Shown in pieces: positions 34,756-45,557 of a stretch of 64,000 bases of DNA. The position numbers were made by a program, and so were the translations under genes. The stretch spans positions 1,116,001 to 1,180,000 of the forward strand of contig KN832875.1 in assembly GCA_000827325.1 (NCBI GenBank), written 5' to 3'. The stretch's first letter is position 1; every line of letters begins with the position of its first letter. The notes beneath the pieces were generated by a model, which did no database searches, had not been told where the DNA came from, and was given only the letters and a program-made list of their open reading frames with translations. This DNA comes from Oidiodendron maius Zn. Its lineage: Eukaryota > Ascomycota > Leotiomycetes > Myxotrichaceae.

Positions 34756-35272
34756 CTGGTTTGTGACGCGAGGTACATCTGGCGTATGTAGAGCGCTTAG
34801 AAGTGGCATTTTATGTTAGAAGTGATGCATTGACGCTAGGGAGTTGGAAGGAAAGGGACTGTTACAGTGGCGCATTAGGCATTTTGGGTGTACTTTTGAT
34901 GGGCAGCTGTATGAAGCAAAACACTCGTTATGAATCACTATGTGGAAGGTGTCTGTATGTGCGACGAGTAGCATTTGAAAGTGTAGCGCACGCAAATTCA
35001 AATCAAGTTAAAGTTTTCGGCACGCCGGAAAAGGGGATGTCGTAACGGCTAGTCTTTGATTCTCGAGAATAAGATAGCCCTTTATTCTCGCAGGCTCATT
35101 TTCCTCATAGAAGCAATCATGCTGTGAACAGAGACGCCATTCACACCGTTGAAAATGAATTGCCCCGCCGAAAATAGCCCGTCCCAGTCTCCCAGATGCG
35201 AATCTCTATGGCCCCTCGCCATCTATCCCCGTTTCTTTTTCGTCTTGGAGCGTTTCGTTTTGGTCTCTTGCC
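34756..35272. other. Convergent intergenic region
   Basis: Spacer between the 165-aa protein gene and the SUMO gene 3' end. Nothing recognised. Confidence 0.6.
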
Positions 35273-35654
35273 TTACATTGCACCGCCGATCTGCTCCTGA
35301 TGAACTTCAAGGGTATCCCCATCTTGCATGTCGAGCTATTGAGGAAGTCATCAGCGCTTGCCTCTAGTGCGCTGGTGGAATGTGCCTCGTCTGTGATGGG
35401 GTAGATATAGGCGTACTCACAGTTTCTGGGCTATCGGTAGGCTGCACGCGGCTGCCGTCGAAGAGAAATCGGACGGAGTTAGGGGCTTTCCCTTGACGCT
35501 CGCAGAACGCGTCCATCAGTTTCTTCAGCGCAGTTGTCCGCTTGATCTTGAAGAAGACTTCGTTGTTGTTGTCAGTAACCTTTATATTAAGGTGTTCGCT
35601 GACTGCCTGGGCTTCTGGCTTCTCAACTGCGGGGCTTCCGTTGTCATCCGACAT
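35273..35654 (-). CDS. sumO: SUMO (small ubiquitin-like modifier), 98 aa
   Basis: Ubiquitin-like modifier conjugated to lysines of nuclear proteins (Smt3 orthologue). Two exons, 35654-35421 and 35335-35273, intron 35336-35420 (GTGAGT...ATAG), in phase. The flexible acidic N-terminus (1-20) precedes the beta-grasp fold: HLNIKVTDNNNEVFFKIKRT, then LMDAFCERQGK, VRFLFDGSRVQPTDSPETL and DGDTLEVHQEQIGG. The diglycine is followed by a two-residue tail (Ala-Met) that a SUMO protease must remove to give the mature form. It is divergent from the CMC4 gene across 463 bases. Confidence 0.96.
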
Positions 35655-36117
35655 TTTGGCTTGAGGATGAGTGACTTAAGGCTGCGAAGTTGGTATGAGA
35701 GACTATTGCCTTGTTAAGAGAGATGCGAGGATGATGAGGAAACGGTATAGGGACCAACTTACTTAATAGTGATCTCGTCAACAGTACGTGCTCCGAAATT
35801 GGCGCGTGCTGGGCGGATCGGAGATGTACTAGACTCGCGATGTTGGAGAGTTGGGGAGAGTGAGTTGGAAGTGCAGTGGTGGTGGGGTGGGGAGATACCG
35901 TGCAAAGAAGTTCCCATTCACGCGCTGACGCTATTGGACTACTTGGGTTAGCGAAGCGAGGCTTCTGGAAAGTATCAAATGGAAGTGGCAAACCACCTCG
36001 ACTGATATTTGCTTTTGATGCTTGCGAATTGAGCTTCTTAGTTGCACGGTGATTCCTTTGAGGAGAGTGGTCTAGCTTTATACGAGAGATTGAGCGAGAG
36101 AAGACGAGTACACAAAA
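35655..36117. other. Divergent promoter region (SUMO / CMC4)
   Basis: 463 bases between two start codons on opposite strands, so it must serve both genes. No other feature. Confidence 0.65.
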
Positions 36118-36617
36118 ATGGTTCGTAATGTTCTCACGGGACCCTCTTGCTTGAGATCTAGGAATATTGGATTCTTGCCCTTACCATTACATACTCTTGT
36201 TCATTTGTACACAGGCCACAAAGGATCCTTTAACTACAGACCCCCCATGCCAATCTCGAGCAGTATGTCACCCTTTCATCATATCATCGCCCAGAACCCG
36301 ACACCATCCCCTCTCAGCTCCTTATGCTCCTTACATCAAACTGACCTAAGCCCTCCAGTGTGCTATACAAGGTCAGAGAACCCCCACAATGCTCTTAGAG
36401 TATGCAAGAGAGACTGATAAGTGCCTGTCGTCTAGACTGCCTGGCCAAGAACTCATATGATGAAACCAAGTGCAGGTCGCAGGTGGATGCCCTCTACGAA
36501 TGCTGCAATTCGTTTTATGATAAATATGGGGATAATGCACAAAGCGCTAGTTGTCCTAAGCCAAATCTGTTGAGATTGAAAATGAAGCAGAGGGCAGACG
36601 AGCAAGGGTCCAAGTGA
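36118..36617 (+). CDS. CMC4: CMC4, twin CX9C mitochondrial protein, 81 aa
   Basis: Small intermembrane-space protein imported through the Mia40 relay; homologous to yeast Cmc4 and human p8-MTCP1. Four exons: 36118-36120 (the ATG alone), 36215-36262, 36359-36371 (13 bases) and 36436-36617. The introns start GTTCGT, GTATGT and GTCAGA, end CACAG, TCCAG and TCTAG, and are in phase. The protein has Cys13-x9-Cys23 and Cys34-x9-Cys44, plus Cys18, Cys45 and Cys61, the CMC4 pattern; recognisable strings are RACAIQDCLAKNSY and DALYECCNSFY. The 13-base exon carries C-A-I-Q. The downstream open frame alone would look like a truncated protein lacking the first CX9C half. The ATG-only exon is the least certain part. 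Confidence 0.85.
36359..36371 (+). other. 13-base microexon of CMC4
   Basis: TGTGCTATACAAG, preceded by CCTCCAG and followed by GTCAGA. It supplies the second cysteine (Cys18) and the residues A-I-Q of the conserved CMC4 helix; leaving it out shifts the frame and destroys the motif. Confidence 0.85.
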
Positions 36618-37390
36618 AGGGGAAGAAATCATTTAGCCAGAAGGCCGTCCAAACTGGGAATGTATGGTACATAGCATAAACAGAGATCATATTTAACATC
36701 TCACGATACCTCTTCAAAGCCATTCAAGATCAGCTGCTGGATTGCGGCGTCTGTGACGCTCCAAGCTTGCTGTCCACCGTTACGCCTTGTGAAAGGTCAG
36801 GGAACGTGAGCAGGAAGAGTCGAAATTTACTCTGGGCGATCATGAGCGCGCAAGAGATCCTGTGGACCTGAACAAGCAATGATGGTTACTCCGTAAAGGA
36901 GGCTTATCCCGAGACTCTAATTAGATGGCCATAGACATTAACTAGGAAAAGAGATTTCTAAAAGCGAGCGAAGAATTTATGCGATGCCTGACGCGCCACG
37001 TGCGCTACGAAAACTGCTGACTAAGCGAATTAACAGGCACACTGGTACGACAGGAGTACCCAAGCTAGGATCTTTTTGTGGGGATCTCTGGTATCGAAAA
37101 GTCTCAAGGCGAGGATACAACAGTCGACGCGAAGCTTCCTGTCCCTGCGAATGAGAACTAGCCAGACTACTTTGCAAGCATGGCGCCCATAACGCGCAGC
37201 GTCGCTCTCGTGCCTCACGCGAATAGTTTGCATCCAGTAAGAGCCGACCACCTGTGTTCCCGTTCCCTTCCAACCAGACTGATGTTTTGATCTCCCTAGA
37301 ACTCTCGCGAGGCAAGCTGGCAATTTGTCGGGGTATGTACCGCCACAGTATTTATATTGGTACTTCTAACATCGGTGTTCGCAGTCCGAA
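36618..37390. other. Tandem intergenic region
   Basis: 0.77 kb upstream of the Nup84 gene. A possible 5'-UTR intron ends at the TTCGCAG just before the ATG. Otherwise nothing seen. Confidence 0.6.
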
Positions 37391-40300
37391 ATGGCTTCGG
37401 ATCGAGATTCCTCTGAGCGAGAGGTTTCAGAAGAACCGGCTTCGCTGTACGATGATACGGAAATAGCCTCTGGCGTTGACGATGAATACGGAGGTTTGTT
37501 GTAGCTTCTTAAAAAATCCATGCAGTGGTAATTATCCTCGGCCGTTTGCTAATTTCATTGTACTAGAGGAGAGACGAGCTCAGTTCGAAGACCCAGAAGA
37601 CCATGAGGATATTCTCCACCCTCTTCGCGAAGCTGCAAATCGCGTTGGACACGAGGTTGAGCTCTTTGCACAAGCTCTGGATGGATATAATCCTCTCAGT
37701 TCCACGGCAAAAGACGAGAGACATGAGAAGACACTCGATCTCATCGATATATATCACAATATTGCCTTAGAAACCGTCCAGACCTTGCGAGAAAGACATG
37801 CTGCAGATGTGCGCAAAAAAGATGGACTTAGGTGGAGAAAGAAGATGCGTGGCTTTAAAATTGCCCAAGACGACGACGAGCTAGAAGATGAGTCGGATGG
37901 GGTGCAGTACGGTAGCACTCAAACTACTTTAGAAGACCTTGCGCGATGGGAACAAGAAGCACAGACTTGGGATCTCTTACGGCGACTCGTCCATCTTCGA
38001 TTTCCCTCACCTAGGCCTTCTGGAGGATCAGAATCCAAAGCGATATCGCAGCACCGGCCTCTCCACCAATATTCTACCCAGCAGGAAGTATGGACCAAAT
38101 TTCTTGAGGCAGATGATTTTGCCCTCGAACGCAAAATCGTTTTAGACTGGCTGAAAGATACTTCTGAAGAATCTGGCGAAGATATAGATGTCTTAGTAAA
38201 GGACCTGCAACAAAATGCCGATCGAGGAGACATTATAACGCACGGCTGGCTCCATACGAAAGCAGCCATCAAGAACCAAAAACGAATCCACGTTTGGCCG
38301 CAAGCTCTCGATCCTTCGTCGCCAGAAGTGCAGAGAGCGCTTCTTAATTCTTCTAGGACAGATTCTCTAGTCACCCAACTGGACCCAGATGCCATGGCTC
38401 GACAGAATCGAAAACTGGAGGCCCAAGATGAGTATTTTGAGAGATCAATTTGGCTTGGATGTTACGAGATGTTGCGTCGTGGACGGCCTGCTATTGAGAT
38501 AAGAGAGTGGTGTATGGAGCGAACCGAAGTCTGGAGAGCAGTCAGCTTCTCAGGTCTCCCAGATGATGGGTCGAATGATAATGAAGAAGCAGGAGACCCA
38601 ACATCAAGTGCTCTGTGGAGGCGAATGTGCTTTGATTTAGCTCGTAAGAGCGGAGGGGATAGGTATGAGCGAGCAGTCTACGGCATTCTGAGCGGTGACA
38701 TCTCCAGTGTAGAGGATGTGTGCAGCTCCTGGGATGATTTTATATTTATGCACTACAACGCTCTGCTGAGGACGCAATTCGATAACTACGTTCAACGCCT
38801 CTACCCTGAGCGTGCCGTCACAGTCCCGTTTGGGGTTTTTGATGCGGTCCAATTCCACGGCGAGCCAAAAACTGTCGGGAAAAGGCTCGTTAATAATTTG
38901 AAGACAGATCCTCGGACCGCTGCGGAGACCCTTCTACCAATGAAGATGTTACAAGGAGTCTTGATTGCAAACGACTTTGACCACTTCATCTATCAACAGG
39001 GTCTAGCATTATCGAAGCTAGCAAATGCACATGGCCCATCAAATCTGATCCCGACTACCAATGAGCAGCTCGAAAACGACGATATGCAGAGGTACATTGC
39101 TTTGGATGACCACGACAGCCTTCGAGTCCTCACCCACGCACTGTTGGTATTTATAAGCCTTGGACTTGACTTGGGAGGTGCGTACCGCCAGACGGTGGTT
39201 GAGAATATTATTGTCTCATATATCAGTTTTCTTCGTCTTGCTGGCAAGGAAGAATTAATACCACTGTACTGCTCACAACTCTCCGGAAACAGAAGATACG
39301 CGACTCTTAGTCGGAATCTCATTGACGTTACGGATCCCGAGCAAAGAGTTACGCAGATCAACCTCATGAGAAAGTTTGGACTAGACGTGCAGGAATTTGT
39401 TAAATTTCAATCGCGATATCTCTTTGCAGATTTCCCAGATAACAGTGATGGATATCCTGCCTCGGGTAGCTTCAGCCTGTTGGAAGATGCCACGGAGCCC
39501 AATGAGAATGGCCAGAAGCTGCGAAGGGACTTCTTTGGAGATGACCCCGACAAGGTTGAAAGAGTTGACATGCTCTTTATCAGGAGTTTGGAGTGGTATC
39601 TACTTGTCGATGGGCTATGGAGCGAAACGTTTCTATTTGGCACCATGCTCTACTTGCGGTTCTTCAGTAAGCCGTGCCTCTCTTCTAGATTTTAACATCG
39701 TGACTGACTGTATCCAGAGCACATGCATCTTACTGCAGCTCGGATGTTAGCCTCCAGGGTACCCAGCCAGAATATTGCTAGGAGCAAGACGTACGCCATA
39801 ATAGGGCAGGTCATGGACTTCGCGGCTTTAGAGTCAGATGGCGAGGATGAGGACTTAACTGAGATCATGGACGGATATGCAGAAGAAAAGAAGTTCTTGA
39901 GAAAGCACTTGCTCGCAGAGGCCAAGAGTTACAGGGAGCTTGAAGCATTAATTGAGTCCCTGGACAACATGGAAACTGTCACGAGCATGGGTTATTTGCT
40001 GCACGAGTACGTCTATTCATGCGCCGGGTTACCTTACCTAGTTTGCTAACATAACCCAGACAATCCTCACCAAAGTGGCAGAAGGGATGGCGGCAACAAC
40101 TGGCGAAGGCAGTCCAGCCAACGAGAGCTTCGATACAGCCGCTGCTCAAGGGGTGGCTCCTTTCAAGCCAGCAAGGTAATCTTTATTTTGCAGGTCATAA
40201 GAGGCATACTTACGCGTTGCAGATGATGCAGAGTTTCAACTTCTAAGAGAAGCGTACCTTCCAGAAACGATAATAGCCTACGTGTATACTCTGCAGTTTG

Positions 40301-40560
40301 CAGGGTCTATCTTGTCCCGCGATCTTCTTATGGAGTGCATGGATCTCTCCGCACTTATAGCGGCAGAGGACTCTGACTTGCAGGATCTCTTCATCAAGAT
40401 AAGCCGGATGCAAGAATTAGTCGAAGCTTTTGCTTATGCCGGGAAAACCCTGCTGATTATAACCTCTATCAAAGGCGGCTCTGGCTCGAGAAGCAAAAAA
40501 TTGAGAGCAAAGGGGTGGACACCTGACCTTTGGAGCGTGTCAAGCCAACCTAGAATATAG
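37391..40560 (+). CDS. NUP84: Nucleoporin Nup84/Nup107, 981 aa
   Basis: Structural subunit of the Y-shaped (Nup84/Nup107-160) scaffold of the nuclear pore. Exons 37391-37493, 37567-39666, 39718-40006, 40060-40175 and 40223-40560; four GT-AG introns of 47-73 bases, all in phase. The acidic Ser-rich N-terminus leads to an all-helical solenoid. Nup107-type signatures are the N-terminal segment FAQALDGYNP, TWDLLRRLVHLRF, the crown region around GYEMLRRGRPAIEIREW-like sequence (CYEMLRRGRPAIEIREW), SSWDDFIFMHYNALL and the C-terminal KGWTPDLWSV ending. Its length is close to human NUP107 (925) and longer than yeast Nup84 (726), usual for filamentous fungi. The second exon carries most of the protein. 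Confidence 0.92.
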
Positions 40561-41538
40561 GTGACTGAGGCGGTCGCTTGGTATTATGCATAAAGCGACG
40601 AACGAAAACATAAGGACGGGCTTGGACCTAGTTGGAAGGGCTGAAGAGTTAATATGGCGCAACCCCAGGGAGGTTATAGAGTAGGCGATAAGCATTGTGG
40701 CAAATGTACGATATCAGTGTTCCGTGGAGTGGGTGTATAGCCACTGTAGAAAGGACTAATCTATCCGGCTATGTATCACACAGTACTGCTCGTCACACTT
40801 GTAGACTTTTTAGAACCTCGATCCGAAAACAATCCAAGCCTCCATGCCCTCAGTTATTGAAATATTAAAGACGTATATTTGGAAAGACGACGTAAAGTTG
40901 GAGTGGTGAAGGGCCCTAATACCAAGGAGAGCAAAAGAAAGAAAATGGTAATAGGCTTTATCACCTCTAAGAGGGTAGCTCAGGATGGGCCCTCTCTATC
41001 AATTCCTCTGCTAATGTATGGTTCTCCTCATAGTTAGTGAGGTGGGTCGAGGGTAGCAGTCTACCAGTTGGTTGAAGTGTGCTGGGCAGCAGCGTTTGTT
41101 TGGGGGCACTTGGTCCAATTTATACTACGTCTTAGACTAGTGAAGGGAGGATTGAATCGTGATCCCGCTGCTGCCGTGATCTCATCTCTTTCATTCTGTT
41201 TTATATTTGACAACCACCCACCACCCACAGTAACTCGATGACTAAGCCAGAACGTCTCCACCACCAAGACAGACCCAACAACAGGAATGGATATATGTCA
41301 GTGTTCTTTGTGCAAGTAGATATTCGGCGATCCGTCTAACTGGAAAGCAGCATATGCTCGTGGTTCCCGGTTTGTCTCGCTCACCTCCTGGTTGGTCGCC
41401 ATATGGGATTGCAATAAGCGGAGCTGAACCGCCCAACGGTGTGCTGGTCCAACCTCCAAGAGTTGCATTGCGCCATCCAGCAGCAACTCCAGTGTGCGCC
41501 CAGAGCATGGCGATAGCCACGAATCCCAGCGCAAGACT
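40561..41538. other. Tandem intergenic region
   Basis: About 1 kb between Nup84 and the AT-hook gene. The right part (about 41,060-41,538) is probably 5' UTR and promoter. Antisense open frames here are chance frames. Confidence 0.6.
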
Positions 41539-44500
41539 ATGGCAACAGTCTCAGGGAGCCGTACTTCCATCGTGACGGCCAGCAGCTTGTCAACCGGAAA
41601 ATTCCAACTTGCACAATCATCAGAGAACGCGCCAGTGCCAAACGCGACAAATCCGACGCCGCTGGCAATAACCAAAAAGCTACGTCCCACCGCGATGGCC
41701 CAATCCTCTCAATCAACACCGGGTCAAGCTATGCAACGGCCACAATCTACAGCTGCTACCCCTGACAGGAATCGTGCCGCCCCGTCGACAGTTGGATTTA
41801 GCACGCCAGAGTTCTCCGAGATGGTGTCTAATCCTCTGCTTGAGAGTATTCTCAGGCCCAACAAGGATGGAAGGGTAAAAAATCCTGTGCCAAGCAAGTT
41901 GAAGGGTAAGACGGACAACAAGAAAGGGAATTTCAGCGTTATGCATATGGGCGTGAGCCCAGGGAAGAAGAACGATGCAGGTAGAGATGCTGCGGCGGAG
42001 CGAGACGCCGCGGCGAGAAGGACGAGCGAGAATACTGCGTCGCGGGCCAAAGCTGCGCAGCAAGAGAAATATGTCCCGCCGAGACGGAGAGGACTGGAGG
42101 CTGAGGGAGCTGCTACGATCAAGGCCAGTTCTCCCTTTGTTCCTCCAAGAGAGGACCAGAAGCAGCGCGGAAGGTCCTTGGCCCCGGACGAGACGAAATT
42201 CGAACAAGCTCGCCTTTTGACCTTGCTGAGGAGTATAAATCCCATAACTGTCGTTGACCAGGTATGTAAGGCAGTCGCGTACTTCGGTGGGATTCCGGGC
42301 GCACCACCTCCAGAGGATGGCATATTCCCAGTGAGCGCCAACACAAGAGAGACTGGCGCATTATTCATTGGTTGGTTAGCGGAGATATTTCCAGACCTGA
42401 GTCTTGGAGCGCAAAGAATACAAGATGTTCCTGTCGGTAGTCAAAATCAGCTCACCGCTGGACCCCAGATGACGCCAGTGAATGAACCGCCAAATCCTAG
42501 AAATGGGTATGGATACGGCCAGGCAGTATCAGCACCAGTTTGGGGGCTTCCTCAACCACCGCCAGCTACAAATCCCCCTATACAAAACGTTACTCCAGAT
42601 GCTGCTCCGTCGTCAAGCACAGGCTCAGCGCTGAAAGATCAGCCCAATCAACTAAGTCCTGCTACGCCAGCTAAGCAACCACAGCCAGAAGCACTACCCC
42701 TTACTACGTCCACTAACAAGCGAGGACGCGGCAGACCTAAAGGATCAAGAAATAAGGGAAAGAGCGATGTGCAAAGTACGACGGAGGCAGCTGGACATTC
42801 TGGACCTGATACCGCTACCCAGAACCACTCCTTCGTGTCAGAGCAATCACATGCTTCCCCAGTTGCACATGGTGTATCTAAGAAAGACGCACAGCCAGAT
42901 GTCTCTCAGATGCAGACCGGGGGTGACCAAACAGGAGTGTCAACGCTACCACATGTTTCTCGTTTCACAGAGACATCATGGCAGAACAACGCGCAACAAT
43001 CACAGTCCCAGCCGACCCCTAGCGTTCTTCCAGCCACAGTTGATGAACTCAGCCCGGAGGAACGTGCGGTTCTTGAAGCCTTTAGACAGGATGCATCTGA
43101 TGCGGCCAAAGCTGTGGCTCTAAGTTCTGTCCCTGGCCTTGGCCCTGCAGGAGCTGGATTAAAGAGGAAAAGGCCCACTCCTAAGGCTAAGAGCATTGCC
43201 CCACCTCTTAATCAACTATCAGATCAAGCCCAAACGACGCCAAATACTGCCAGCACACTCATTCCGTCCAAGAATGGCTCAATGGGAGTAACTGGTGATG
43301 CTCTAAACTGGGATCCCATAGATAACTCAACACCAACTGCACCTGCTGCCAAACGTCAGCGGCAGCGGAAGCCAAAGGTGTCCGGAGCAAATGAACCACC
43401 GCGAAGTCAGACTGCTTCAGTAACTAGCAATGCCACACCACCCATCGCTACCCACGCAGTTCTCGAATCGACATCTAATTCCTCTCAACAACCCCCTCCT
43501 TCTCGCCCACCTGCCGAAGGCCTTGAAGCTCATTATGAGAAATTTGCAGGCCGCCCGCAACAGATGCCGCAGCAGAATGGTACTAACCATCCACCTACCG
43601 TTGCACAGCAGCAACAATTACGCCAACAACAGAAATCTACTTCTGCAGTGTCACAGCAGAAACCGGCGCCTGTGCAACAGCAACAGCAGAAGTCGGCAAC
43701 ACAGATGCAGCAGCAAAAGTCCCAGCAAGGAAGTCAGCGTGACGATCAAAAGACAACCCAAGGGACGTCGGCCAGACCAGGATTCTACAACCAGCGCAGC
43801 CATGGATCCTTCAGTCACCAGTATCCGTCCAATCAGGGGCCGCAGCTCTATGGAACGCATCAGACATCCCCTCAGATGGGCACCACCAGCAATAATAGCA
43901 ATAGCTATAGGGCCAACAACGCTCATGGATTAGGGCAGGCGTCTCCACAGTTTGCTCAATCGGACGCGTATAGAACCGCTAGCCCACGCACAATCTCGCA
44001 GACGTCACCCACCTTCAGCCAGGCCGAAAACACCTTTAGATCCACTAGCGCACACAGCATGCCACAGCCGTCTCCCCCCTATGGGCAGGCTGAGAAACTC
44101 TACAGAGCGGCCAACACACAATCCAACACACAACCCTCATCGTCGTTCTCGCGCTCGCACAACCAACCCCAGCAGCAGTCTGCCCATCAGAGCCACTACA
44201 ACCACTTCCCAGATAACCCATACGCGGACTTGCCAACGTTGGACAACCTTAACCACGGCGGGAGCTCCGGACACGGGGGCGTCAACCTCAGCGCCGGCAC
44301 CTTCGGCCAGACCATCACCGGCGGTGGCGGCCTGAGCACGTCCTCCCGCGCAGGGAGCAGCTCCTTGTACGGCACTACCAGCACTGGCCAAGGTGTGTTC
44401 GACACAGCCGGAACCAGCGAGCAGCTGCTGCGCGCGGTGTCGAGGCCTGCAGGGAGCAACGGCGTGTACGGCACTACCTCAGGTCTGGGCGGCGGGTTCG

Positions 44501-44562
44501 AGCAAGGGACGTCGGATCAGGAGCTGCGAGAGCGACTGATGAGGAATATAGGGCGGCGGTGA
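41539..44562 (+). CDS. AT-hook, Gln-rich nuclear protein, intronless, 1,007 aa
   Basis: Probable DNA-binding or chromatin protein; no named orthologue recognised. The upstream part of the frame starts only with GTG, so the ATG at 41539 is taken. Residues about 85-145 are conserved-looking (STPEFSEMVSNPLLESI, VPSKLKGK), and 225-300 form a folded module (ARLLTLLRSINPITVVDQVC, ALFIGWLAEIFPDLSLGA). A classic AT-hook, KRGRGRPKGSRNKGK, lies at about 394-408; AT-hooks bind the minor groove of AT-rich DNA. A second basic stretch (LKRKRPTPKAK) is likely a nuclear signal. Residues about 685-740 are Gln-rich. The tail has two sets of imperfect internal repeats (see findings). Everything outside the module appears disordered. 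Confidence 0.82.
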   Translation: MATVSGSRTSIVTASSLSTGKFQLAQSSENAPVPNATNPTPLAITKKLRPTAMAQSSQSTPGQAMQRPQSTAATPDRNRAAPSTVGFSTPEFSEMVSNPLLESILRPNKDGRVKNPVPSKLKGKTDNKKGNFSVMHMGVSPGKKNDAGRDAAAERDAAARRTSENTASRAKAAQQEKYVPPRRRGLEAEGAATIKASSPFVPPREDQKQRGRSLAPDETKFEQARLLTLLRSINPITVVDQVCKAVAYFGGIPGAPPPEDGIFPVSANTRETGALFIGWLAEIFPDLSLGAQRIQDVPVGSQNQLTAGPQMTPVNEPPNPRNGYGYGQAVSAPVWGLPQPPPATNPPIQNVTPDAAPSSSTGSALKDQPNQLSPATPAKQPQPEALPLTTSTNKRGRGRPKGSRNKGKSDVQSTTEAAGHSGPDTATQNHSFVSEQSHASPVAHGVSKKDAQPDVSQMQTGGDQTGVSTLPHVSRFTETSWQNNAQQSQSQPTPSVLPATVDELSPEERAVLEAFRQDASDAAKAVALSSVPGLGPAGAGLKRKRPTPKAKSIAPPLNQLSDQAQTTPNTASTLIPSKNGSMGVTGDALNWDPIDNSTPTAPAAKRQRQRKPKVSGANEPPRSQTASVTSNATPPIATHAVLESTSNSSQQPPPSRPPAEGLEAHYEKFAGRPQQMPQQNGTNHPPTVAQQQQLRQQQKSTSAVSQQKPAPVQQQQQKSATQMQQQKSQQGSQRDDQKTTQGTSARPGFYNQRSHGSFSHQYPSNQGPQLYGTHQTSPQMGTTSNNSNSYRANNAHGLGQASPQFAQSDAYRTASPRTISQTSPTFSQAENTFRSTSAHSMPQPSPPYGQAEKLYRAANTQSNTQPSSSFSRSHNQPQQQSAHQSHYNHFPDNPYADLPTLDNLNHGGSSGHGGVNLSAGTFGQTITGGGGLSTSSRAGSSSLYGTTSTGQGVFDTAGTSEQLLRAVSRPAGSNGVYGTTSGLGGGFEQGTSDQELRERLMRNIGRR

Positions 44563-44643
44563 GAAAATCTCCATGCGTTCCCGGCCTGTGTTCGAGATAT
44601 AATATTTTTTTCACCCCGTATTTGGCCGAGGCTATATTCTGAT

Positions 44644-44668
44644 ACATACACACGCGCACACACACATG
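44644..44668. repeat. Imperfect (CA)n tract
   Basis: A short alternation of CA with a few CG steps just after the AT-hook gene. Confidence 0.8.
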
Positions 44669-45061
44669 CACTTATCTATCTTGCCCGTGCGCATGATTAA
44701 TACGATAGCTGATACAGTATATCGTACCATGGCCGACCAGGGGGGCCTGAGTGATGCGAATCTCACTCAACGGAACGAAGGGATCTGCTTCCTTTCTTGC
44801 GCTGTCTGCTTGATAAGCAGGTAGCGAGCGAGCGGGTACATGACGATGTCCGGGGGGCAAACGGCACGGATTTATCGGATAGCTCGAGGATTGTTGGGCG
44901 ATCTGGGTACAGTAAGATATGTACAGTAAGTAGTGGTATGGCATAGCACAGTAACGACTTTGAATGATATCGAGGGCTCAGGGGTCAAGGGGGATTCAGT
45001 CCTTGGCAAAGGGAGGAGTGGGGCAGGCAATATACTTGCTATAGCTACATGCAAATACAAA

Positions 45062-45085
45062 CTATATATATGTATATATATATAT
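45062..45085. repeat. (TA)n tract
   Basis: Interrupted TA alternation of about 24 bases in the convergent spacer. Confidence 0.85.
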
Positions 45086-45557
45086 CTCTTCACAGCAGAT
45101 GGTACACACACATGCCATCCCATATGTATACACACATATACAGGCCTCACTTATATAGATGCCTAACGTAAATAGTCTATCGGAACACCAAGCTCATGCC
45201 CACACCATACAAGAGGTTTAATAATTCGGTTTTAATTTTAATGCATCATGACGGCTTGGTGCGAGCATGCCAGGACATACGTGACATGTCTCTCAATCAT
45301 CTATAATTCCCAAATATGCCCCATATATAATTCCCCGCCAGTCCCCGCCATTCCCAGACGCCTGCTAAAATAAGACATCAGCCCCAGGTTCCAGATTTCC
45401 CAAACACAAAGTATCCCAGTTTCAAAGCCGATCCGGGTTCGTATAGTATATAGTTAATGTGTTGTATGTCGGACCGCATTCCGAACGCACGATCGCAAAA
45501 CAGAACGCCAGTTTCCAGTAATATGCAGCCCCGTATGTGTGATGACGAGCGTTGGTC

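Larger units (their letters stand above)
44563..45557. other. Convergent intergenic region with microsatellites
   Basis: About 1 kb between the AT-hook gene and the F-box gene 3' ends. It carries CA- and TA-rich simple repeats and no gene. Confidence 0.7.
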
